From contig BGKB01000080.1 in assembly GCA_003116975.1 (NCBI GenBank), forward strand, positions 186,001 through 250,000: 64,000 nucleotides of DNA, in the 5' to 3' direction. Of the stretch, positions 31,115 through 42,400 are shown piece by piece. Below the pieces are notes generated by a model. The model was not told the DNA's origin. It saw nothing but the letters and a program-made list of their open reading frames with translations, and ran no database searches. This DNA comes from Aurantiochytrium sp. KH105 (taxonomy: Eukaryota; Sar; Bigyra; Thraustochytrida; Thraustochytriidae). The translations under genes and the position numbers were made by a program. Every line of letters begins with the position of its first letter. The first letter of the stretch is position 1.

Positions 31115-31841
31115 GAGCCTCCCGTAGAACTTAAATCCCCCGCCGCCATCGCCAGGGCCGACAACGCTCGGCACATAGTGCAGGTCGCCTCTCTTGTATA
31201 TGATCGCCTTGTACTCTGTGTCGTCCTGTTTTAACCAGCACGAGCGGACCCGCCCATCTCTCGCAGTCAGTCGCGCTGTCCTCCCTCCCTACACATTCCT
31301 CGCTCGCACGCACGCCCGCACGCACGTGCGCCATGTCGAGGATACGCGCTCTGCCTTTTCGCCTTCGGACGATGGAAAACCTACTGCTCCCTCCATCGTG
31401 CCGCTGCCCTCCGCTATGCCGCGCTCCGCTCCGCTGCGCTGCGCTGCGATGCGATGAGATGCGATGCGCTCCACGCCCCGTCGCGGGTCCCGCGCGGACA
31501 GACAGCTCTGCGGCGCCCTTCCGGATCTGGCGGCCGCGTCCGGGTCCGCGTCCGAGTCCGAGACGTCGAAGTCCGTGTCGTCGCGGCACCTTCTTTCTAT
31601 CAAAGAGACCTATCTGGCTCGCCGCGCTTATAGGTCGCTTTCGCCGCATCTGCGCGGCACCTAACGACCGACGGGAGACAACGAAACGCGACAAGACGCG
31701 GCAAAGCGCGGCGGCAGAGAGCAATCGCAATCGCAATCGCAATCGCAATCGCAGGCGGAGACGCGGCAGCGAGCGAGGAAGGAAGCGCGCGCGCGGGCTG
31801 CAGACGCGCGACTTGCTGCTGACGGCAAGCGGAAGGACAAG
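31115..31841. other. Divergent region between the unknown gene and RFC3
   Basis: The left part (to about 31287) continues the reading frame of the unknown gene. The rest should be a bidirectional promoter. It carries a CGCTG/GATGCG-type tract (31426-31470) and an AATCGC hexamer array (31721-31754) in the presumed RFC3 5' UTR. Confidence 0.55.
31721..31754. repeat. AATCGC hexanucleotide array
   Basis: Five copies of AATCGC about 90 bp before the RFC3 start. Confidence 0.9.
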
Positions 31842-33195
31842 ATGCTCTGGGTGGACAAGCATCGGCCAAAGTCGCTGGCGAAGCTCGACTATCACCAGGA
31901 TCTCACGGAGAGACTTCGGGCCGTCGTACGTGGCCAAGCGAGAGCGCGCGCGCGAGAGAGAGAGAGAGAGGAGGAGAGGGGAGGCAGTCTCTTGACGGCG
32001 GCGACATAGCAAGGAAGAAGAGGAGAGAAGAAGTATGGACGAGATGAATGTGTGACCGACTGACAGATCCGTGGCAACGCGGAACCTGAAACGCTGCCTT
32101 CCTCGACATATCCCCCTTTTGGACGTACGTGCACAGGCGAGCAAAGGGGACATTCCGCACCTACTGTTCTATGGTCCCTCCGGAGCCGGCAAGAAAACGC
32201 GCGTCATGGCGCTCCTCCGCGAGATCTACGGTCCAGGTGTGGAGAAAGTCAAACTTGAGCACCGCGTCTTCAAGACACCAACCGGGCGCAAAATTGAGCT
32301 CACGACACTGGGCTCAAATTACCACATTGAGATGAACCCCAGCGATGCTGGAAACAACGATCGCTACGTGGTGCAAGAGGTCATCAAGGAGATTGCACAA
32401 GCCTCCTTGGTTGTCGCTTCCGGCTCGCGAACTGCCCCGAACCCATTTGCGTCGTCATCTTCGTCTTCCTCTGCGGCCGCGACGGCGGCAGCCGGGCCAG
32501 AAACAAAGGGCCGTGGCAAGGCCAACTTCAAGGTTGTTTTCCTCAGCGATTGCGACTACCTCACCAAAGCTGCGCAGCATGGTCTGCGCCGGACAATGGA
32601 AAAGTACGTGCGCAACTGCCGCCTTATTCTATGCTGCGAAAACCTGAGCAAGGTTATTGATCCCCTTCGCTCGCGTTGTCTACCCATCCGCGTCGCGGCG
32701 CCCTCCCATGAGGAAATGTGTGCCGTGCTTCAAACGGTAGCGAAAAGAGAAAGCGTCACCTTGACACCGAGCGCATGCGCAGCCATTGCGTCCAATTCTC
32801 AACGAAACCTCCGCCGTGCTCTTCTCATGGCTGAGTCTCAAGGGGTCGCTACGGATAAGGGCTCCCAGCTCCAACTTCCTGACTGGGAAGTGTACGTTTC
32901 TGACCTCGCGAAGCGAATTTGCAAAGATCAGTCTCCCGCCGGTCTTCTCGCGGCGCGCACAATGTTGTACGATCTTCTTGGCAATTGCATTCCCCCGACA
33001 GTGATTTTCCAAGCGCTTGTACGCGCCCTTTTGCCCAAGCTTGATGCTGAACTCAAACACAAGGTCGTCACCTGCGCGGCCGAATACGAACACCGTCTGC
33101 ACCACGGCCAAAAGGATATCTACCACCTTGAGGCGTTTGTCGCCAAGTTCATGCTTCTCTACCGCGAATACATCATGCAAAACTTCTCGTTCTAG
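31842..33195 (+). CDS. RFC3: Replication factor C subunit 3 (clamp loader), two exons
   Basis: Exon 1 is 31842-31925 and exon 2 is 32137-33195, giving 380 residues. RFC3 (yeast Rfc5) is a small subunit of the RFC clamp loader that places PCNA on DNA. The long frame alone lacks the conserved N-terminus. It is found upstream in another phase as MLWVDKHRPKSLAKLDYH, which matches the family start, and ends at a GTACGT donor. Splicing to the acceptor GCACAG at 32136 rejoins ASKGDIPHLL in register with no gap against animal RFC3. Walker A is GPSGAGKKT (41-49). The clamp-loader block LRRTMEKYVRNCRLILCCEN and the C-terminal IYHLEAFVAKFML are clear. A Ser/Ala-rich insert of about 30 residues precedes KANFKVVFLSD. 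Converges on the EF-hand gene. Confidence 0.95.
31926..32136 (+). other. RFC3 intron, 211 bp, phase 0
   Basis: Donor GTACGT at 31926 and acceptor GCACAG ending at 32136. In-frame stops lie inside (for example in the CGACATAGCAAG stretch). It contains a GA dinucleotide run (about 31951-31972). Removing it restores the conserved N-terminus without gain or loss of residues, which is strong indirect support. Confidence 0.88.
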
Positions 33196-33410
33196 GCATA
33201 GTCGTAAATGTCTTCCAAGTAATTTGGTTGTAGTATCGATTCATTGCAAACAAGCAAAGTCAAGAGGGAGGGAAATGAGTTGACAAGGCATCTTGTTCGG
33301 CCTGCTTTGCTTTGCTTTGCTCATGAATCTTGAAAGAGTAAGCTTTTGGTTTATGACAGAATGAAACAAAGAAAAAGAAAGGGAGAGGAGGGAAGAGGGA
33401 AATACCTTTG

Positions 33411-36400
33411 TTAGGCTTGCTGGTTCTTCTTGTACCAATTCGAGAACTCCTCAAATGTTAAGAGACCGTCGTTGTCGGCGTCGCTCTCGATAAAGCACTG
33501 CTCCGTCGTAATCACGGCGAGTTGCGTTGGGTTCACGCCCATACCCTTGGCGGCCTCGGGATCCGCGGCAAAGAGAACCTTGAAGACGGCCGTGAGGTAA
33601 GACGTCATCTCTTCCACCGAGACGCTGTTATCCTTGTTGGCATCGTACAAACTAAACGCCGCCACGACCTTCTCCTCTGCGCTGCCAGAGCACAAAATAG
33701 AAAGCCCAGCGGCAAGCTCACGCTGGTCCACCTTGGAGTCATGATTGCTGTCAAAAACGCCAAAAAGAGCGCGAGCCACTTCAACAGACGCCTTTTCATC
33801 TGCGTACGACTTGTGACCGCCTCCTTGCTCGATGAGCATGAGGAAGACCGCCATGAACTGGTCAAAGTCCATCGTGTCCGTCTTCACGACAGAATGGATC
33901 GTGTCGAGGACTTCCTGCAGCTGCAGGTTCTCCAGCTTGGTGAGACGCTTTACCTCGGCGAGGCCCTTGAGCTTGACAGAGGCGCCGCCTTTGGCTTGGG
34001 AGGGGCTGGCCGACGCAGGCCTCGCCTGCACCTTACTCGTCGGCGTCCCGCCTGCCCGTGCAGCCTCCTCATTAGCGACTGTCGCCACCGTCCCAGCATC
34101 GCCAAAGAGCGCGCCCCCGCCGCCGGCGCCGAACCACAACGTGAATTCCTCGAGCGAAATGCGGTCATCGCCATCCAAGTCGGCCTCTTCCATCGCCGTC
34201 TCCGTTGTCGCCTGAGCAAGCTGCAGCGGGCTGATGCCTTCGGGAAACTGGCTCGGAGCCAGACTTGCCAGAGCTGCAAATACTCCGTGCAAGTAGGTCT
34301 CCATCTCGTCGCGCGAGATGAAGCCATCGCCATCGAGGTCGAACAGCCCGAAAGCCTGGCTAATTTTAACGTCACGAGGGTCTTGCGTCAAAATTGAAAG
34401 TCCTGCGGATACCATGGCAAAATCTGCGCCGCTGTCATCGGGCGAAAAGGCACGGTAGAGCTTGTCTGTCACGGACTTGAGGAGATTCGCATCCTCACGT
34501 GACTGTTGCGGTACCTTTTCGGAAACAATCTCATTGACCGTCTTCTCAAAAGAATTACGGTCAATCAAACCCTCTTCGTTTGTGGCCAGAGCAAATTGTT
34601 GAAAGACTTCCGATGTCGTGAGTTTGCCAAGTCCCGTTACGCGGCGCGCATCGTCAAGGGATACGCTGGTCTTCGATGCGAATCCTCCGGACGGGGCTAC
34701 TTTCCCAGACGATTCCTTCTGTGCACATGGTCCAGCTCCGCTGCGGCCAAGCCCCGCAAAGAACTCGGGGTCCTTCTCAAACCAAACACCGAACTCCTCA
34801 AACGAGAGCTGGTTGTCATGGTTCGTGTCAGCGAGCTCGAAGATTGAGTCCGTGCATGCAGTCGCCAGATTCTCCGGCGAGGCGCCATTCGTGCGTCGTG
34901 CCGCGTTCGGGTCCAGCTCAAAGATCACCTTGAACATTGCCAAAAGGATCTTCTCCATACCCTCGCGCGAGATGAACCCGGTGCCCTCGTAGTCGTAGAG
35001 AGCAAAGAGTTCCTCCATCTTGGAGTGAGCATCCTCGCCATCGCCGCCTGCCAGCAACAGCAGGCCCGCAGCAATCTCCGAAAAGTCCACAACGCCGTTG
35101 CCATCTGCATCCATGATGTAGAACAGACGCATGCGGACAAGGTTCAGCTTTGCCTCATCATCAGGAGTACGCGTGCGCTCGGGCACCAGCTCGTTAAAGG
35201 CTTGCTCAAAAGACGCCTGGTCGAGCACGCCATCCTCGTTTGTGTGAGAGGCGAAAACTTCGAAGAGCTCCTGAACATGACGCTCACCAAAGCCAGTGAT
35301 GGCCTTGACTTGCTCGATCGAGAGCCAGTCCGGGGAGACGGCGTCATCATGCACAGAGACACCCACAATGACCGCACCGTCACCAGATGAGGTCATCACT
35401 GTGGTTGTCGCCTTTACGGCTGCCCCCTCGCTTTGTCCGAGACTCGCAAAGAACTCGGGGTCCTTCTCAAACCAAACACCGAACTCCTCAAACGAGAGCT
35501 GGTTGTCATGGTTCGTGTCGGCGAGCTCGAAGATTGAGTCCGTGCATGCAGTCGCAAGATTCTCCGGCGAGGCGCCATTCGTGCGCCGTGCCGCGTTCGG
35601 GTCCAGCTCAAAGATCACCTTGAACATTGCCAAAAGAATCTTCTCCATACCCTCGCGCGAGATGAACCCGGTGCCCTCGTAGTCGTAGAGAGCAAAGAGC
35701 TCCTCCATCTTGGAGTGAGCATCCTCGCCATCGCCGCCTGCCAGCAACAGCAGGCCCGCAGCAATCTCCGAAAAGTCCACAACGCCGTTGCCATCTGCAT
35801 CCATGATGTAGAACAGACGCATGCGGACAAGGTTCAGCTTTGCCTCATCATCAGGAGTACGCGTGCGCTCGGGCACCAGCTCGTTAAAGGCTTGCTCAAA
35901 AGACGCCTGGTCGAGCACGCCATCCTCGTTTGTGTGAGAGGCGAAAACTTCGAAGAGCTCCTGAACATGACGCTCACCAAAGCCAGTGATGGCCTTGACT
36001 TGCTCGATCGAGAGCCAGTCCGGGGAGACGGCGTCATCATGCACAGAGACACCCACAATGACCGCACCGTCACCAGATGAGGTCATCACTGTGGTTGTCG
36101 CCTTTACGGCTGCCCCCTCGCTTTGTCCGAGACTCGCAAAGAACTCGGGGTCCTTCTCAAACCAAACACCGAACTCCTCAAACGAGAGCTGGTTGTCATG
36201 GTTCGTGTCGGCGAGCTCGAAGATTGAGTCCGTGCATGCAGTCGCAAGATTCTCCGGCGAGGCGCCATTCGTGCGCCGTGCCGCGTTCGGGTCCAGCTCA
36301 AAGATCACCTTGAACATTGCCAAAAGAATCTTCTCCATACCCTCGCGCGAGATGAACCCGGTGCCCTCGTAGTCGTAGAGAGCAAAGAGCTCCTCCATCT

Positions 36401-39400
36401 TGGAGTGAGCATCCTCGCCATCGCCGCCTGCCAGCAACAGCAGGCCCGCAGCGATCTCCGAAAAGTCCACAACGCCGTTGCCATCTGCATCCATGATGTA
36501 GAACAGACGCATGCGGACAAGGTTCAGCTTTGCCTCATCATCAGGAGTACGCGTGCGCTCGGGCACCAGCTCGTTAAAGGCTTGCTCAAAAGACGCCCGG
36601 TCGAGCACTCCTTCACCGTTGGTGTAAGAGGCAAAGACTTCAAAGAGCTCCTGAACATGACGCTCACCAAAGCCAGTGATGGCCTTGACTTGCTCGATCG
36701 AGAGCCAGTCCGGGGAGACGGCGTCATCATGCTCGGAGACACCCACAATGACCGCTCCGTCACCAGATGAGGCCACAACTGCGGCTGTTACTTTTGCGGG
36801 TGCCCCCGCGCTCTGTCCCAGCCCTGCGAAGAACTCGGGGTCCTTTTCGAACCATACACCGAACTCCTCAAACGAGAGCTGGTTGTCATGGTTCGTGTCA
36901 GCGAGCTCGAAGATCGAGTCCGTGCATGCAGTCGCAAGATTCTCCGGCGATGCGCCGTTCGTGCGTCGTGCCGCATTCGGGTCCAGCTCAAAGATCACCT
37001 TGAACATTGCCAAAAGGATCGTCTTCATTCCCTCGCGCGAGATGAACCCGGTGCCCTCGTAGTCGTAAAGGGCAAAGAGCTCCTCCATCTTGGAGTGAGC
37101 ATCTCCACCCTCCCCACCAGCCAGCAAGATAAGACCAGCAGCAATCTCCGAAAAGTCCACAACGCCGTTGCCATCTGCATCCATGATGTAGAACAGACGC
37201 ATGCGGACAAGGTTCAGCTTTGCCTCATCATCAGGTGTACGCGTGCGCTCGGGCACCAGCTCGTTAAAGGCTTGCTCAAAAGACGCCCGGTCGAGCACTC
37301 CTTCACCGTTGGTGTAAGAGGCAAAGACTTCGAAGAGCTCCTGAACATGGCGCTCACCAAAGCCAGTGATGGCCTTGACTTGCTCGATCGAGAGCCAATC
37401 CGGGGAGACGGCGTCATCATGCACAGAGACACCCGTAATGACGGTTCCGTCACCAGATGAGGCCATAACTGTGGCTGTTGCCTTTACAGACGTCCCCTGT
37501 TTTGCCTTTGGCCCCAAGTTTGCAAAGAACTCGGGGTCCTTTTCGAACCAAACACCGAACTCCTCAAACGAGAGCTGGTTGTCGTGGTTCGTGTCAGCGA
37601 GTTCAAAGATCGAGTCCGTGCACGCAGTCGCAAGATCCTCCGGCGATGCGCCACCGGCACGACGCGCCCCGTCCGGATCGAGCTCAAAGATCACCTTGAA
37701 CATCGCCAAAAGGATCGTCTTCATCCCCTCGCGCGAAATAAACCCGGTGCCCTCGTAGTCGTAGAGAGCAAAGAGCTCCTCCATTTTGGAGTGGGCATCT
37801 CCACCCTCTCCGCCAGCCAGCAAGATAAGCCCAGCAGCAATCTCGGAAAAGTCCACCACACCATTGCCATCTGCGTCCATGATATAGAACAGACGCATGC
37901 GGACAAGGTTAAGTTTACCCTCATCTTCAGGCGTACGCGCGCGCTTGGGCACCAATTTGTTAAAGGCCTGCTCAAAAGACTCGCGGTCAAGCACGCCCTC
38001 ACCATTTGTATGAGAGGCAAAGACTTCGAAAAGCTCCTGGACATGTCGCTCGCCAAAGCCTGTAATGGCCTTGACTTGCTCAATCGACAGCCAGTCGGGG
38101 GACACGGCGTCGTCGTTTACCGAGACACCCAAGATGATCTGGCCTTTGTCCTCGGACGAAGTGCGGGGCTCCTCACTTGCCTGCGTCGAGACGCCCTCGT
38201 CCGAGTCCATCCAGCTGAGAAATTCCTGAAAGTCAAGCTTTCCATCTCCGTCCGTATCGAAATCGGCAATCACCTGGGCCGCCGTACTGGCAGCAAGTTC
38301 TTCAGCCGAAAGCCCACCCGCCAAGGCTTGCGCCTCCGGCGAGGTGGACAGGTAGAGCCGATAGACACTGAGCAGGTACCGCTGAATCTCATCTTCATCG
38401 AGCAGACCGTCTTCGTCTGCATCAAAGAGGGAAAATGCGGCCTGGGCCTTGCGATGGGCCGTGTCTCGGGACAGCAAAGCAATGCCGGCGGACAGCTCGG
38501 CGAAATCCACAGCGCCAGAGCCGTCTGCGTCAAAGACTTTGAAGAGAGCATCATACACCATGGGAAGGAGCTGTTGATCGCGCTCGGAAAGGTCTGCCTT
38601 GCTCACGAACTTGGCAATCACAGACTTAAAGCTCGACGGGTTGAGAAGACCGTCCTCGTCAACGACGAGGGCAAATTCCTCGAAAATGTCCCGCTGCGAC
38701 CACTTGCCGAGACCCGTGATGCGTTTGAGGTCATCCATCGAAAGCCAGCTCGAGGCAGAGCCGACAACCTTGCTCATGGCTTGAGCGGTCGAATCGGACT
38801 CCCACCAGCGGCGAAACTCCTCGAACGAAAGCTCATCGTCGTTATTCAGGTCGGCTTCCTGAAAGATTTCATCGGTGGTGACTGTCGCCAAGTCTTCGGC
38901 CGCCATGCTGCCCATAAAGAGGTCGGCGCCTTCCTGTGTTTCAAGCATGAGGCGAAAGACGGACGTCAAATACCACTCCATGCTCTGCCGGGACACACTG
39001 CCTGTGCCATCCTGGTCGTAAAGACGAAAGGCAGCCTCTGCAGCGCCGTGACCGCCCTTTTCCCCGCCCTTGCAAAGGACCGATAGCCCGGACGCCAGCT
39101 CGAGAAAGTCTACCTTGTCGTTGTCGTCCTGATCAAAGATTTCAAAGAGCTGCGCGACGACGACCGCGGCACGCTCTTGCTCGTCGGCAGTGAGGCGAAA
39201 CTTGGGTTGACGCGACATGATGCGCTGGAAGACGCCCGTAAAGGAAGCACGATCGAGCTCTCCGTCCAGAGCCTCCATTGCGAACTCCTCAAACGCGTCG
39301 GCGGCGTCCATGTGCTCGAGGCCGGTGAGGCGCCGTGCGTCAGCCAGACTCACCTTGGTGGTCATGGACGCAGATGCTGCACCGGGCCCACTACGTTGCG

Positions 39401-42400
39401 AGGTGGGCAACGAAGTGGGCGGCGGTGGTGGCGGCGGCGACATCGAGAGCGAAATGCCAGAGGGAGACCCAGGTGAGGCTGGCTGCACGGTCATCCCTGG
39501 CGCCACGGCCGAGGTCGAGGTGTCCGAGTCCCACCAGCGCTTGAACTCACCCCAGCTGATGAGCTGATCGTGATTGACGTCCATTTCGCGAAAGAGTTCC
39601 TCCATAGAAGCCTTGGCAAGGGCATCGGGTTCCACGTTTCCAAGACGCCTCTGCGTCTCCGGCTGAAGGGCGAACATGACCCGAAAGACAGCATTGAGAA
39701 AAGCGAGAAGCTCTGGCTTGGAAATCATTCCATCACCGTTGAGATCATACAAAGCAAAGCAAGACTCTGCGCGCATGTCTTTGCCGCCTCCAGCAAGGAT
39801 CGATAGACCGGCGGCGAGGTCGGTGTACTCAATGGAGCCCGAGTCGTCCGTGTCAAAGGCGTGGAAGATGCGGTTGATGACCAAATGCAGACGATCCATC
39901 TCTCCCGAGGAAAAGGAGGGGGCGCGCGCCAGAGAAATGTCGCGAAAGACCTGCTCAAATGTGTGTCGGTCAATGGTGCCGTCCGGACACCGCTCCGCAA
40001 AGAGCTCAAAGATTTCGTTTGGCAAGTACTGATCGAAGCGCGTCAGCTTGCGGATCTCGCCGAGACTGAGCACCATGGGAACGGACTCCGTAAACTTGGT
40101 CAAAGAGGCGCCTTCACCCTGCGAGTACCACTCCTTGAAAGTAGGATAGTCAATCTCCTCGTCCGAGGTGAGTCCATTCGAGTCAAAGATCTCCTGTGCC
40201 GTGGCTTTGGCCAGATCCACCGCCGAGGTGCCCACGTTTTCAGCAAGTCCAGGCTGAGTCTCGTACAGCAAAGTGAACACGGACGTCAGATACTGGGTGA
40301 TCTCGCTGAGGCTGATGCCCCCCGAACCATCGAGATCCCAAAGCTCGAATGCCATCTGGGCCTTGGCATCCATGTCAATGGACGGATTCAGAATCGAGAG
40401 ACCGGCGTTGAGTTCACGGTGGTCAATGAGACCGTTCTTGTCGAGGTCAAAGATCTCAAAGAGGCGGTCCAAAACGACGCGAAGACGCGTTTGTTGTGCC
40501 ATTGGCATGGGCTCGCCATCCGTCGCTTCGGCAATAATCTCCTGGAACGCGGCCAAAAAGCCCTCCTTGTCGATCTCGCCATTGCTGTTTGCGAACTCTT
40601 GAAACTGATCTGCGATATCTTCGGCGGCGTAGCGATCGATTTTGGTGAGGCTCCGAATCTCGTCCATGCTTACAAAAGATGGCGCTTGCACAACAAGGTT
40701 CTGGACCGCGTTGCCGGTTTTGGATGTCTGAATCCAGCGGGTGAATTCCTCATACGACAACTGGCCGTCATCGTTAAGGTCTGCGTCCACAAAGGCTTGC
40801 TCGGCAGTCTGACGCGCAAGCTCCTCGGCACTCACGTTACCGACGCGCTCCTTGAGGGAGGGCTGCACCTCAAAGAGGACCTTAAAGGTGGAAGTCATGA
40901 GCTTGATCATCTCCGAAAGGCTCACGTATCCGTCACCGTCTTCGTCAAAAAGTGCAAAGCTTGCGGAAATGCGGTCCCCGCTCGTAGGCTCGTCACCCGC
41001 AAGGACAAGCAAGCCAGTCGACAGCTCTGAGAACGAAACGCGGCCATTCTTGCTGTAGTCGAACATGTCGTAGAGCCGGTCCATGAGAAAGGTCAGGCGG
41101 ACAAAGTCGTCCTCGGTTTGGCACGCACTCTCATCGACGAGATCATGCATCACCTCGTCAAAAGACTCTCGGCTGATGTACATGTTGCTCGTCGTCTGTC
41201 TGCGCTTAAGTCGGGACCCGGGAGCACGGAAGCCATCGTCATCGTCTTCAAAATGCTCGACAGCTGCTTCAGCAAAGATTTCGAGAAGCTCGTTCGCCGA
41301 GTAGCGGTGCAGATGCGTCAGTCGACGAATCTCGTCGAGGTTGAACCAATCGGCGTCTGCGGCCATGAGCTCAGCAGCGACGCTCAGTTGTTGACCGGTG
41401 CCCTTGGCGTACCACGCGCGAAACTCGTCAAGGCTGAGTTTATTATCGTGATTCTTGTCACACTCGGTCATGATCTGTGACGCAGTGCGCCGCGCCAGCT
41501 CCTCGGCCTCAAGCCCCCCTGTTTCTTGTTTCGTGCTGGGTTGCGTCGCGTACATCACTCGAAAGACACACGTCAGGTAGCGCTCGAGTTCCGAGCGGGA
41601 AATGTACCCATCCCCATCAATGTCGTAAAGTTCAAAAACGGCACGCACGCGAGCCTCGCGGGCTTCTTCGGACTGACGACTCCGGGTGTTCGGACTCGCG
41701 AAATCGCTTCCATCGGCGCCGCAAAGAATGCTAATACCGGCGCCCAACTCCTGCATATCGACAAAGCTGTCCTTGTTCAGGTCCAAGGTGTCGTAAAGAC
41801 GATGCAGGACAAGACGCAGACGATCGCGGTCGCGCTGCAAGGGAATGCCGCCCTGCATGTGCACGATGCGTTGAAAGGCTCTGAAGAAAGACTCCTTGGT
41901 AAGTCTACCCTCGCTATCGGCCTGCTCGGCCAGGATCGCAAAAGCATTCTCTGGCGTGTAGCGGTCAAGCATCGTCAGACGTCGCACCTCTGCGAGCGAG
42001 ATCCATGAGGTCGAGCCGTCTTCAGAATTACTGCGAGGGGTCGAAGTAGTGCCGGACTTGGATTTCCCAAGGAACCAAGCGCGGAATTCCTCCCAATCCA
42101 GGAGGCCGTTGTTGTCGAGGTCGGCTTGCGCAAATACGCTCTCAGTCGTAACGCGAGCGAGTTCCTCGGGGGCGACGTTTCCGGCCTTGGTCCGGGTCGA
42201 TGGTTCAAGGAGAAACATGATCTTGTACACGGCCGTAAGGTACTGCGAAAGCTCTTGACGATTGATGACCTCGTCGTTGTTGAGGTCGAAGAGTTCAAAG
42301 CATGTCATGGCACGTTCTTCGGGATCGCCGCTCGTGCAAAGGATGGAAAGGCCGCTAAGGAGTTCTCTAAAGTCAGCACGGCCTTCACGTGGTGCATAAA

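Noticed and set aside
31131-32153. 340-codon minus-strand frame opposite RFC3 exon 1
   Set aside because: Arg/Ser-rich product with no family pattern, lying over a promoter and the RFC3 intron. It does not join in frame to the neighbouring unknown gene.
37584-39086. 500-codon and other long plus-strand frames inside the EF-hand gene
   Set aside because: Antisense shadows that repeat with the 690-bp period; the minus-strand frame has the EF-hand signatures.
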